Of a DNA stretch of 64,000 nucleotides, positions 38,307 through 47,838 are shown piece after piece. This DNA is from VAZQ01 sp963807865 (lineage in GTDB: Bacteria; Pseudomonadota; Alphaproteobacteria; Rhizobiales; Xanthobacteraceae): assembly GCA_963807865.1 (NCBI GenBank), contig CAWEDK010000004.1, positions 45,305 through 109,304 on the forward strand, given 5' to 3'. Position numbers and translations under genes: made by a program. How positions within the stretch are numbered: position 1 is the stretch's first letter; each line of letters opens with the position of its first letter. The notes below the pieces were generated by a model, which was not told the origin of the DNA, did not search any database, and saw only the letters and a program-made list of their open reading frames with translations.

Positions 38307-38726
38307 CTACAATTTTTCTTTCGGCTCGAAATCGATCAGACCCACAGAGATGATCTCGTCGGGCTCGCCGCTGCAGCAATGGATATAAAGGGTCAGATCG
38401 CAGGAAATCCCGCCATGCACGGCTCCAGGCGCATTGAACATGAACGTTCCGGGCCCGGCGATGATGCGGCCGGTGGTGTCATAGTAGGCGCCGGACATGA
38501 TGTAGACCTCTTCGCCAAGGGCGGACGCCTTGCCGACGATCCTCCAGGCCTTGCCGGGCGGTGCTGTGTAACGGGAAATAACGGTAAGGCCGTGGCTGTG
38601 CCTGCGTAGTACCCGCCTCCAGCGGCCGTATTCGTGGCCATCTGGCCATTTGACATTATAGCCGGCGGGCTCCCAGTCGCCTTCCGTAGCGCCCACTTGG
38701 AAGCTTTTCCATGTGACGTCGTCCAT
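38307..38726 (-). CDS. Small cupin-like protein
   Basis: 139 residues from the ATG at 38726. The pattern is beta-rich with a jelly-roll look: HSHGLTVISRYTAPPGKAWR could hold the first metal-binding block, then GEEVYIMSGAYYDTTGRII and FMFNAPGAVHGGISCD resemble cupin motifs 1-2. I judge it a cupin of the ChrR/DUF4437 kind by pattern only. It lies on the strand opposite to the dcw genes and, with the following monooxygenase, separates murB from ddl. Confidence 0.6.
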   Translation of the reverse strand: MDDVTWKSFQVGATEGDWEPAGYNVKWPDGHEYGRWRRVLRRHSHGLTVISRYTAPPGKAWRIVGKASALGEEVYIMSGAYYDTTGRIIAGPGTFMFNAPGAVHGGISCDLTLYIHCCSGEPDEIISVGLIDFEPKEKL

Positions 38727-38895
38727 GCTCTGGCTCCGCCGCGATGTGATGCACACGATGCTTTCGACGATACGGCGTCCGATCTTGCTGATGCTTCGGG
38801 GAAGGCCGAAGCATCAGTTGATCCGCCGCACGGGGATTGCGGGGCCGAGCCGAGCAATGACACACTGACGCAGTACAGTTTGCCTTGAGGACGAC

Positions 38896-40110
38896 TTGGC
38901 TTCGCACGAACCCATCCTCATCGTCGGCGGCGGCTTGGGCGGCCTCACCACTGCGCTCGCGCTCGCGCAGCGTGGCCACCGCGTGCGGGTGTTCGAGGGT
39001 GCACCGGAATTCGGCGCCATCGGCTATGGCATCCAGTTCGGCCCGAATGTATTTCACGTCTTCGATCATCTCGGCCTCACTGCGGCAGTACTCGACAAAG
39101 CCGATGCGCCGCCGGCGGTGCTGATGCGCGATGCGCTCAGCGGGCGGGAGGTGACGCGAGTGCCGACCGGGCCGTCGTTTCGCACCCGCTTCGGGCATCC
39201 GTACATCATCATCCACCGCATCGACCTGCATAACGTGCTGATCGATGCCTGCCGGCGCAATGCCGCGATCACGCTCGAGCCGAACGCGATGGTCGCCAGC
39301 TTCGCGAACCACGGCGACCACGTCTCCGTGAAGCTCGACGACGGCCGTGCGTTCGAAGGCTCGCTGCTGGTCGGCGCCGACGGCATCCGCTCGCGCACTC
39401 GCGCTCAGATGCTCCAGGACGGCGACCCGCTGCCGAACGGCTACATGGCATTCCGCACCATCGTGCCGATATCGGACGTCGTCGCCGATGTGCAGCGCGA
39501 TGTCGTGACGCTGTGGGGCGGACCCGGCTTCCACATCGTGCACTACCCGCTGCGCCACGGAGCCCTGTTCAACATCGTGGCGGTGTTCCGCCGGTCGGCG
39601 CAGTCGGAGCGCGGCGATGCCGCGGCATATCGGGCCGAGCTCGAGCGCGTCTACCGCGATGCGCACCCCACCATGAAGGCGCTGATCGCGATGCTCGACC
39701 TTGGCCGCCGCCAGGCGGTCGGCGACCGCGATCCGATCCGGCATTGGCACCAGGGCCGGGTCGTCCTGCTCGGCGATGCCGCGCATCCGACGCTGCAGTC
39801 GCTGGCGCAGGGCGCCTGCATGGCGATCGAGGACGGGCTCTGTCTGGCGGAGTGCATTGCCGGCGCGCCGGGCGATCACGTGGCCGCTTTCCGGAGGTAC
39901 GAGACGGCGCGCGGGGTGCGCACCGCGCGCGTGACGCTCGAATCTCGCTATCTGTGGGAGGTCTATCACGCCGGCGGCATCGCCCGGGACGTCTACTTCC
40001 AGATGCTGGGCGAGCGCAGCGAGGCCGACACGTTCCAATGCCTCGCCTGGCTCTACGACGGGGTAGGGCCGGGCGGTGAGCGAGCTCCGCCCGCCGGCCG
40101 GCGTGGCTGA
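38896..40110 (+). CDS. FAD-dependent aromatic monooxygenase (3-hydroxybenzoate 6-hydroxylase/salicylate hydroxylase-like)
   Basis: 404 residues starting with TTG at 38896. The Rossmann FAD loop is ILIVGGGLGGLTTALALAQRG, the second fingerprint is LLVGADGIRSRTR (the DG motif), and the third is GRVVLLGDAAHPTLQSLAQGACMAIEDG (GD motif). IHRIDLHNVL and AIGYGIQFGPN match 3-hydroxybenzoate 6-hydroxylases. It would hydroxylate an aromatic acid using NAD(P)H and O2; the substrate is not proven. It is out of place between murB and ddl. Confidence 0.85.
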   Translation: MASHEPILIVGGGLGGLTTALALAQRGHRVRVFEGAPEFGAIGYGIQFGPNVFHVFDHLGLTAAVLDKADAPPAVLMRDALSGREVTRVPTGPSFRTRFGHPYIIIHRIDLHNVLIDACRRNAAITLEPNAMVASFANHGDHVSVKLDDGRAFEGSLLVGADGIRSRTRAQMLQDGDPLPNGYMAFRTIVPISDVVADVQRDVVTLWGGPGFHIVHYPLRHGALFNIVAVFRRSAQSERGDAAAYRAELERVYRDAHPTMKALIAMLDLGRRQAVGDRDPIRHWHQGRVVLLGDAAHPTLQSLAQGACMAIEDGLCLAECIAGAPGDHVAAFRRYETARGVRTARVTLESRYLWEVYHAGGIARDVYFQMLGERSEADTFQCLAWLYDGVGPGGERAPPAGRRG

Positions 40111-40316
40111 TGGTCTTTGCCGGCCGTGCTCGGGTGCGAGAGGCCGGCGGTTCGCCTGCCATCCGCCACCTCGCCGCGCTTTACTTCACCGGTGTGGGAA
40201 ATGGGTCACATGCCGGCGACGTAACGACACGAGGACTCTCGACGCCTCGCTCATTCTCAATTCTATTGGTGCCAGAGCGAATCAGTGGGTGCGTCCGCCG
40301 GAGATGAGACTGCAGC

Positions 40317-41231
40317 ATGACCAAACACGTCGCCGTTCTGATGGGAGGATGGTCGGCCGAACGTGAAGTGTCGCTGAGGTCCGGAAACGCCTGCGCGGAC
40401 GCGTTGGAGCGTCAGGGCTACCGGGTCAGCCGGGTCGATGTCGCGCGCGATGTCGCCGCCGTGCTCACGGCCGTCAAACCCGACGTCGCGCTCAATGTCC
40501 TGCACGGCTGCCCGGGCGAGGACGGCACGCTTCAGGGCCTCCTGGAAATCCTCGCAATTCCGTATTCGCACTCGGGCGTGATGGCGTCGGCGGTCGCCAT
40601 GCAGAAGGACACCGCCAAGGTGTTGCTGACCGCCGCCGGGGTGCCGGTGCCGGAGGGGCTGGTGGCGTCGCGCTTCGAGGTTGCCAAATCGCATCTCATG
40701 GCGCGGCCCTACGTCATCAAGCCGATCGCCGAAGGCTCAAGCGTCGGTGTTTTTATCGTTACCGTCGAACATGCCCATCCGCCGCAGGAACTGACCCGCG
40801 AAGACTGGACCTATGGCGAGCGGCTGATCGTCGAAAAATACATTCCCGGCAAGGAGTTGACCTGTGCCGTCATGGGCGACGAGGCGCTCGGGGTGATCGA
40901 GATCGTCGCCGCGACCAGCTTTTACGATTACGAAGCAAAGTACGCTCCGGGCGGCTCGAAACATCTACTTCCTGCGCCAGTTTCACCGATTGTTTACCAA
41001 GAGGTCCGCAAATTGTCTTTGGCGGCACATGGCGCGCTCGGCTGTCGGGGTGTGAGCCGGGCGGACTTCCGCTACGACGACAGCGTCGAAGGGGGATTGG
41101 TCTGTCTCGAAGTCAACACCCAGCCGGGCATGACCGAAACGTCGCTCGTTCCCGAACTGGCGGCGCACGCGGGCATCTCATTCGATGAACTCGTGCGGTG
41201 GATGGTCGAGGACGCATCGCTCAACCGTTGA
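40317..41231 (+). CDS. ddl: D-alanine:D-alanine ligase
   Basis: 304 residues of the ATP-grasp family. VAVLMGGWSAEREVSLRSG is the N-terminal loop, and LHGCPGEDGTLQGLLEI and PYSHSGVMASAVAMQKD follow. The ATP-grasp core has VIKPIAEGSSVGV, and the Mg-ligand end is RADFRYD then CLEVNTQPGMTETSLVPE. It makes the dipeptide used by MurF. The end overlaps the start of ftsQ by 34 bp. Confidence 0.96.
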   Translation: MTKHVAVLMGGWSAEREVSLRSGNACADALERQGYRVSRVDVARDVAAVLTAVKPDVALNVLHGCPGEDGTLQGLLEILAIPYSHSGVMASAVAMQKDTAKVLLTAAGVPVPEGLVASRFEVAKSHLMARPYVIKPIAEGSSVGVFIVTVEHAHPPQELTREDWTYGERLIVEKYIPGKELTCAVMGDEALGVIEIVAATSFYDYEAKYAPGGSKHLLPAPVSPIVYQEVRKLSLAAHGALGCRGVSRADFRYDDSVEGGLVCLEVNTQPGMTETSLVPELAAHAGISFDELVRWMVEDASLNR

Positions 41232-42130
41232 ACTGGAATTTGAATTTGCGCACGCGCAATGACACCGCCAACTCGGTAGCCCGCCTCGGCCGGCTGATGG
41301 ACCGATGGTCGTGGCTGCTGCGTACGCGGTTTCCGCGGGGCGCCGGCACGGCGGCGTTCGTGCTGCTGATCGCAGGCAGCGTCGGCTACGGAGTCGTGAA
41401 GGGCGAGCATGTGGCGGCCGTGACCGAGGCGCTCAAGAGCGCGCGCGACGGGATCGCCAACCAGGCGGGCTTCCGCTCGACGTCGATCGCGATCTCCGGC
41501 CAGGCGCACTCGGCCGCGAGGACGTCCTCGCCGCCGCGGGCATCACCGGCTCGACCTCGTTGCTGTTCCTCGATGTCGAGGAGACCCGCGACCGTCTCAA
41601 GACCAGTCCCTGGATCGCCGAAGCCAGCGTCCTCAAGCTCTATCCCGGCGAACTTCAGATCGGCATCAAGGAGCGCGAGGCGTTCGCGGTCTGGCAGCAG
41701 GACGGCAAGGTCTCCGTCATCGCCGACGACGGCACGGTGCTCGAGCCGTTCTTCTCTCCCGGCATGACCCGCCTGCCGCTGGTCGTCGGCCGCGGAGCGC
41801 AAGCGCAGGCCAAGTCATTTCTGCTCCTGCTCGAGCAGCACTCCGCGTTGCGCGAAAAAGTCCGCGCCGCAATCCTGGTCGGCGAGCGCCGCTGGAACCT
41901 GCGGCTGAAGAACGGCATCGATGTCCAATTGCCGGAGACCGGCGTTGAGGCCGCGCTCGCACGATTGGTCGAACTCGACCGCGCAGAAGAACCTGACCAG
42001 CCGAGATATCGTCACGATCGATCTGCGCATTGCCGACCGCGTGACGGTGCGTCTTTCCGACGCCGCCGCGGCGGCGCGCGCCGAGGCGCTCAAGGAAAAG
42101 AAGGCGGCGAAGAAGGGGCGTGACGCATGA
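41198..42130 (+). CDS. ftsQ: Cell division protein FtsQ (two frameshifts)
   Basis: About 310 residues. A cytoplasmic Arg-rich segment is followed by a transmembrane helix (GTAAFVLLIAGSVGYGVVKG) and the POTRA domain (REDVLAAAGITGSTSLLFLD). The beta domain (KLYPGELQIGIKEREAFAVWQ) and a charged C terminus (ALKEKKAAKKGRDA) complete it. One base is missing near 41515 (CAC-TC should be CAC-CTC) and one is extra near 41990, so length stays in register. The start at 41198 inside ddl is preferred because MDGRGRIAQ resembles known Rhizobiales FtsQ starts. The stop overlaps ftsA (ATGA). Confidence 0.87.
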
Positions 42131-43450
42131 GCACGCTCCAGTACGGCCTCACACCGAAGATGAAGCCGCTCGCCACCCAACCGCTCGGCGCGGATCGCGG
42201 TCCTCGACGTCGGCACCAGCAAGGTCGCCTGCCTGATCGGGCAGTTGCGGCCGTGCGCGCCGCAGGACGTGCTGCGTGGGCGTACCCATTCGATCGATGT
42301 CATCGGCTTTGGCCACACGCTGGCGCTCGGCATGAAGGCCGGCACCGTGATCGACCTGTCGGCCGCCGAAACCGCGGTACGGCAGGCCGTCGATCTCGCC
42401 GAGCGTTCCGCCAGGCTGCAACTGCAGTCGGCCATCGTGTCGGTGTCCGCCGGCCGGCTCGCCAGCGAACTGATCTCGGCCTCGATCGAGGTCGCCAGTT
42501 CGGCGATCTCCGACCGCGAGATTGCCCGCGTCCTGTCCGCCGGCAGCCGCTACTCGGTGCGCGAGGCGCGCGCGGTGCTGCACTCGCTGCCGATCGGTTA
42601 CGTCGTGGACAATGCTTCCGGCATCCGCGATCCGCGCGGCATGCTCGCCCGTAAGTTCGGCATCGACATGCATGTCGTCACCACCGACGTTTCGGTAGCC
42701 CGCAACCTGATGCTGGCGGTCGAACGCTGCCACCTGAACGTCGAGGCAATGGTGGCGAGCCCGTACGTGGCGGGCCTCTCCGTGATGGCCGACGACGAGG
42801 GCGATCTCGGTGCCGCCGTCATCGACATGGGAGCGGGCACCACGACCATCGCAGTGTTCAGCGGCGACCGTTTCATCCACGCCGCCGGCTTTGCGCTCGG
42901 CGGCGCGCATGTGACGATGGACATCGCCCGTGGCCTCAATGCCCGCATCTCCGACGCCGAGCGCATCAAGACGCTTTACGGCAGCGTGCTGGCGGGAGCG
43001 TCCGACGAACGCGACATGATCGCCGTGCCGTCGGTCGATGCCGACGACCACGAGGCGCCGCAGTTCGTCTCGCGTGCAAGTCTCGTTCGCATCATCAAGC
43101 CGCGCATCGAGGAAATCCTGGAAATGGTCCGCGACAAGCTGGCCGCCTCGCCGTTCGCGGCGGAGCCGCGCGGACGGGTGATCCTCACCGGCGGTGCGTG
43201 CCAGCTCAACGGCTTGCCGGACCTCGCCGGACATATCCTCGGCCGTCCAGTGCGAATTGGCAGGCCGCTCGGCATTGCCGGGCTACCGGAAGAAGCGAAG
43301 GGGCCGGCATTTGCCGTCGCGACAGGTCTCTTGAACTACCCGCAGGCGGCACATCTCGAGCATTTTGAACCGCGGCGAACGCGGCACTCGGCGACAGGAA
43401 CGGGCAGCTATATCGCACGGGTCGGACGATGGCTTCGCGAGAGCTTCTAA
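42127..43450 (+). CDS. ftsA: Cell division protein FtsA (one frameshift)
   Basis: About 440 residues of the actin fold. The N terminus MSTLQYGLTPKMKPL is followed by AVLDVGTSKVACLIGQL, reached only after a frame change near 42193. The ATP-binding block is AAVIDMGAGTTTIAVFSGD, and ILTGGACQLNGLPDLA is adenosine-binding. The C-terminal amphipathic helix YIARVGRWLRESF is the membrane-targeting sequence. It tethers FtsZ to the membrane. Confidence 0.92.
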
Positions 43451-43527
43451 TGACCCATCCCAAATCCCATCGGCCGGTGGCGGACCGGCCCGACCCGGTG
43501 TGACATCCGCGTTATGAAGAGGCAGAC

Positions 43528-45306
43528 ATGACCATCAATCTGAAGATACCCGACATCCGCGAATTGAAGCCACGGATCACCGTGTTCGGGACCGGCGGCG
43601 CGGGCGGTAACGCCGTGAACAACATGATCACGAGCGGGCTGCAAGGCGTCGATTTCGTCGTCGCCAACACCGACGCTCAGGCGCTCACCATGTCCAAGGC
43701 CGAGCGCATCATCCAGATGGGCGTGGCGACGACGGAAGGTCTCGGCGCTGGTTCGCAGCCCGAGGTCGGGCGCGCAGCCGCCGAAGAGGTGCTCGACGAG
43801 ATCCGCGATCACCTGCAAGGCGCGCATATGTGCTTCGTCACCGCCGGTATGGGAGGCGGCACCGGGACCGGCGCCGCGCCGGTCGTGGCGCGCTGCGCCA
43901 AGGAGGCCGGCATCCTCACGGTTGGTGTGGTCACCAAGCCGTTCCACTTCGAAGGCGTGCGCCGGATGCGCGTTGCCGAAGCCGGCATCACCGAACTGCA
44001 CAAGGTGGTCGATACGCTGCTCATCATCCCGAACCAGAATCTGTTCCGGGTGGCGAACGAGAAGACGACCTTCGCCGACGCCTTCGCGATGGCCGACCAG
44101 GTGCTGTACTCGGGCGTCGCCTGCATCACCGACCTGATGGTGAAGGAAGGCCTGATCAACCTCGATTTCGCCGACGTCCGCGCCGTGATGCGCGAGATGG
44201 GCAAGGCGATGATGGGGACCGGCGAAGCCTCCGGTGAGAAGCGGGCATTGGCTGCGGCCGAATCCGCGATCTCCAATCCGCTGATCGACGACGCGTCCAT
44301 GAAGGGCGCGCGGGGACTGCTGATCTCGATCACGGGCGGCAAAGACCTGACCCTGTACGAGGTCGACGAGGCGGCTACCCGCATCCGCGAGGAGGTCGAT
44401 CAGGACGCCAACATCATCGTCGGCGCCACCTTCGACGAGAACCTCGACGGCATCATCCGGGTCTCGGTCGTGGCCACCGGCATCGAGCAGGCCATGATGG
44501 CGGCCCAGCATCGGCCGGCCGCGGCCGCCGTCGCGGAGGCTCGCATCGCCGAAGTGACGCAGAAGCTGCGTGCCGACCAGGTGCGGGCTGAACGCGGCGA
44601 TCGGTTGGAGCGCAGCGAGCCGTCGCGTCCGGTGTCGATCACCACGCCAACCGTGCAGACGCATTCCGCATCGTCGCACGCCAATATCGAGGCGATCGAG
44701 CAGGCGGCGCGTGCCGCGGTAGCCGCCGCGGTCCTGCCGATGACCGAGATCGAGGACGTGACCATCCGGCCGATGCAGCCGAAGCCGTCGCTGTTCCCTG
44801 AGCCTGCTTCGCACCAGCCGCCGAATGACCCGCCGGCTCCGCGCACATTCATCCCGCCGGCGCCGGACCGCCCGGCGGGGCGTCCCCGGATGCCCCGGAT
44901 CGACGAACTGCCGATCCCCGGCCAGAAGGAGTTGCGCGCCAAGCGCGGCGAGCCGATGGAGACCGAACATCCGGAGAAGCGGCGCGGTGGGCTGTTGCGG
45001 CGCCTCGCCGCCGTCGGCCTGGGTCGGCGCGAGACGGAAGAGCCGGAGGCGCCGAGCAATGTGCGGCCGGTTCGCCCGATGCCACGGCCGGCTGAACGGC
45101 CCGCCGTTGCCGCGCCCCGTCCGGCAGCGTCCCGTCCTCCGGAGCCTCGCGGACCGGAACCGCGCGGGCCAGAACCGGTCTCCGAGTATGCTCGGCGGCC
45201 GGCGCACCACGGGCTCGATCCCCATGGCCGGCAGGCGCCTGTGCATAATAGCGGGGACGACGATCAACTCGACATCCCGGCTTTCCTGCGCCGTCAGGCC
45301 AACTGA
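43528..45306 (+). CDS. ftsZ: Cell division GTPase FtsZ
   Basis: 592 residues. The tubulin-like GTPase domain (about 15-320) has GTGGAGGNAVNNM, the signature GMGGGTGTGAAPVVA and the T7 loop INLDFADVRAVM. A long Pro/Arg-rich linker (about 330-575) follows, as in Rhizobiales, and ends in DIPAFLRRQAN, the conserved tail that binds FtsA and other partners. The frame is intact. A strong hairpin terminator follows at 45331. Confidence 0.98.
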   Translation: MTINLKIPDIRELKPRITVFGTGGAGGNAVNNMITSGLQGVDFVVANTDAQALTMSKAERIIQMGVATTEGLGAGSQPEVGRAAAEEVLDEIRDHLQGAHMCFVTAGMGGGTGTGAAPVVARCAKEAGILTVGVVTKPFHFEGVRRMRVAEAGITELHKVVDTLLIIPNQNLFRVANEKTTFADAFAMADQVLYSGVACITDLMVKEGLINLDFADVRAVMREMGKAMMGTGEASGEKRALAAAESAISNPLIDDASMKGARGLLISITGGKDLTLYEVDEAATRIREEVDQDANIIVGATFDENLDGIIRVSVVATGIEQAMMAAQHRPAAAAVAEARIAEVTQKLRADQVRAERGDRLERSEPSRPVSITTPTVQTHSASSHANIEAIEQAARAAVAAAVLPMTEIEDVTIRPMQPKPSLFPEPASHQPPNDPPAPRTFIPPAPDRPAGRPRMPRIDELPIPGQKELRAKRGEPMETEHPEKRRGGLLRRLAAVGLGRRETEEPEAPSNVRPVRPMPRPAERPAVAAPRPAASRPPEPRGPEPRGPEPVSEYARRPAHHGLDPHGRQAPVHNSGDDDQLDIPAFLRRQAN

Positions 45307-45330
45307 GCAGGCCGATCGCGGATGAATTCT

Positions 45331-45359
45331 GGGGTCCCGGCGCACCACGCCGGGACCCC
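45331..45359 (+). terminator. Terminator of the dcw cluster after ftsZ
   Basis: Perfect 12-bp stem GGGGTCCCGGCG/CGCCGGGACCCC with a CACCA loop, 24 bp after the ftsZ stop. Only a short TT follows, so release may be partly factor-assisted. Confidence 0.75.
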
Positions 45360-45734
45360 TTCGCATTGAAGCGATGGAAATTCACGATAAATTACAATAA
45401 CTTGTATTCTACCTAGGAGGTACCGCCGACCGGGGCGCCTCGCCGCCAGCCTCACATCTGTGCGGGCATCCGGGCCTGCCGTTTTTCGTGGCAGCCGCCT
45501 GCCCAATTGCGGCCGCAGATATGGTAACACTCAGTAAAGAAGCGTGAGTTGCAACTGCTCAGTATGCAGCTAAAGTGCTTCGTGGAAAGGGGTTTTTGTC
45601 GGGGGACAGCGCGGCGTAGAACCTTGCCCGCAAAATCGCTCAGCCTAAACGATGGCAGCAAAGCGACCGGTGTCGCCCGCTTGATAAGTCGTGTGTCGCC
45701 CCTTGGGCGGCAAAAAGTCTGTGGGACGGGGAGT
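45360..45734. other. Intergenic region with the lpxC promoter
   Basis: About 375 bp between the ftsZ terminator and lpxC. It is AT-richer at 45370-45415 and again near 45525-45600, where a promoter is likely. I cannot assign -10/-35 boxes with confidence. An open frame extends upstream of lpxC to 45549 but the extension has no family resemblance. Confidence 0.4.
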
Positions 45735-46682
45735 ATGAGAGTCGGCGGCAGGCAAACGACGCTTCGCGACCGCACCGCGTTGTCCGGTGTCGGCGTCCAT
45801 ACCGGTTTGCCGGTGACGCTGACATTGCACCCGGCGGACGCCAATACCGGTCTTCGCTTTATCCGTATGAATGCAGACGGACCGCGTGAGCGGGAAATCG
45901 CAGCCGACATGGATGCGGTGACCGCTACCGAGTTCGCCACCGTGCTGGGCGACGAAACCGGACCGCTCATCTCCACAGCCGAACACGTGCTTGCCGCCTT
46001 GCGCGGACTGGGCATCGACAACGCCCTGGTCGAGATCGACGGGCCGGAAGCGCCGATCATGGACGGCAGCGCGGCGGCTTTCGTCGCCGCCATCGATGCC
46101 GCCGGTATCGAAACGCTCGATCAGCCGCGCCGCTACATCCGGGTGCTCAAGCCCGTGCAGGTTGCGCTCGGTGATGCCTTCGGCGAGATCAGGCCGAATG
46201 CGCGCGGCTTCCGGATCGAAGCGGAGGTCGATTACGCTCATCCCCTGGTTGGGCGGCAGACGCTGAATATCGACGTGAAACCGGACACGTTTCGCCGCGA
46301 GATCGCGCGGGCGCGGACCTTCGGCTTCATGCGTGATGTCGCCTCGCTGTGGAACGCCGGCTTCGCGCTCGGCGCCTCGCTCGAAAACACTTTGGTGGTG
46401 ACGGACAACCGCATTCTCAATCCGGAAGGCTTGCGCTTCCCGGATGAATTCGTGCGCCACAAGGCGCTGGACGCGGTTGGCGATCTTGCCTTGGCGGGAG
46501 CGCCGTTGCTCGCGACATACCACCTGGTGCGGGGCGGGCATAAGCTCAACCATGCGGTGTTGTGCGCGCTGATGTCGAACAAGAGCGCCTGGACCTGGGT
46601 CGAGCATGGGCCGCATCTCCCCGGCCGCGGCCACGCGGAAGTCACGGCCGTGCAACCGGCTTTCGGACCCGACGTGTCCTGA
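45735..46682 (+). CDS. lpxC: UDP-3-O-acyl-N-acetylglucosamine deacetylase LpxC
   Basis: 315 residues. First committed step of lipid A synthesis, a zinc deacetylase. TTLRDRTALSGVGVHTG starts the fold, and the zinc/active-site blocks are ISTAEHVLAALRGLGIDN, PIMDGSAAAFV, EGLRFPDEFVRHKALDAVGD and GGHKLNHAVL. The start at 45735 is chosen because the conserved domain begins a few residues later. Position between ftsZ and bamD is usual for alphaproteobacteria. Confidence 0.96.
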   Translation: MRVGGRQTTLRDRTALSGVGVHTGLPVTLTLHPADANTGLRFIRMNADGPREREIAADMDAVTATEFATVLGDETGPLISTAEHVLAALRGLGIDNALVEIDGPEAPIMDGSAAAFVAAIDAAGIETLDQPRRYIRVLKPVQVALGDAFGEIRPNARGFRIEAEVDYAHPLVGRQTLNIDVKPDTFRREIARARTFGFMRDVASLWNAGFALGASLENTLVVTDNRILNPEGLRFPDEFVRHKALDAVGDLALAGAPLLATYHLVRGGHKLNHAVLCALMSNKSAWTWVEHGPHLPGRGHAEVTAVQPAFGPDVS

Positions 46683-46852
46683 CCCGGAATTGCTCCTGAT
46701 CGACTGTTAACAGACCGCTGCGATTGCCACATTCCGGGCAGAATGTCGGCCTATTTTTCCAGTTAAGTCGTGAATTAAGGGGCTGGCGCCTCGGTCGTGG
46801 CGCCAGTGCCGTCTTGGCGGCACGCATCTGGGGGACGGGGGTCTTCCGAGCC

Positions 46853-47703
46853 ATGGGTAGGGGCTTGACGAACAATCGGTTGCGATCGCCTGGCCGCGCC
46901 GCGCTTCGCGTGGCGGCGCTATCGCTTATTGTCGCCGTCCTCGGCGCCTGCAGCATGCTCGACAAGGACGCCGTGATTCCGGACGAGCCGGCCGACAAGC
47001 TCTACAACGAGGGTCTGTTCCTTCTCAACAACAAGAAGGACGCCAAGAGCGCGGCGAAGAAGTTCGAGGAAGTCGACCGCCAGCATCCCTATTCGGAATG
47101 GGCGCGCAAATCGCTGCTCATGACGGCCTACGCCAACTACGAGGCGGGCAATTACGACGACACATCAGCGCCGCGAAACGCTATGTTGCCTTGCATCCCG
47201 GCAGCGCGGACGCGGCCTACGCGCAATACCTGATCGGATCGTCCTATTTCGATCAGATCCCGGAAATCTCGCGCGATCAGGGCCGAACCGAACGGGCGGT
47301 CGAAGCGCTGGAAGAGGTCGTCCGCAAGTATCCGGGCTCCGAGTACGCGGCCGCGGCCAAGCGGAAGATCGACATCGCCCGCGATCAGCTTGCCGGCAAG
47401 GAAATGGATGTCGCGCGCTACTACATGAAGAAGCGCGACTACACCGGCGCGATCAACCGCTTCAAGGTCGTGGTGACGCGTTACCAGACCACGCGTCATG
47501 TCGAAGAAGCGCTGCTGCGGCTGACCGAAGCCTACATGTCGCTCGGCATCATGGACGAGGCGCAGACCTCCGCCGCCGTGCTGGGGCACAACTTCCCGGA
47601 CAGCCGCTGGTACAAGGACGCCTACGAACTGGTGCAGTCGCGCGGCCTGAAGCCGTCCGAGAACAAGGGCTCCTGGATCAGCCGGGCGTTCAAGCTCAGC
47701 TAA
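46853..47703 (+). CDS. bamD: Outer-membrane assembly lipoprotein BamD (one frameshift)
   Basis: About 283 residues. The signal peptide ends in the lipobox LGAC (near residue 34). TPR repeats follow, starting with ADKLYNEGLFLLNNKKDAKS and KKFEEVDRQHPYSEWARKSL, then YLIGSSYFDQIPEISRDQ and MKKRDYTGAINRFKVVVTRY. It is the essential lipoprotein of the BAM complex. A base is missing near 47163 (GAC-GAC-AC-ATC), after which the protein continues as ISAAKRYVALHPGSADAAYA. Confidence 0.93.
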
Positions 47704-47838
47704 TTCGCAGCAGACGACTTACGCACATCGCGAAGGCCGGCCTTGTGCCGGCCATCGGCGTCTTTGATGATAGCGAATCTGCGCGGCCTGTCCGCCCGGA
47801 TCGGGTCCGGGAGCGGCGCCGCCCGATTGAGAACCTGC

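Noticed and set aside
45549..45734. Upstream extension of LpxC by 62 residues
   Set aside because: LpxC proteins begin a few residues before the TTLRDRTALSGVGVHTG block; the extension has no family resemblance.
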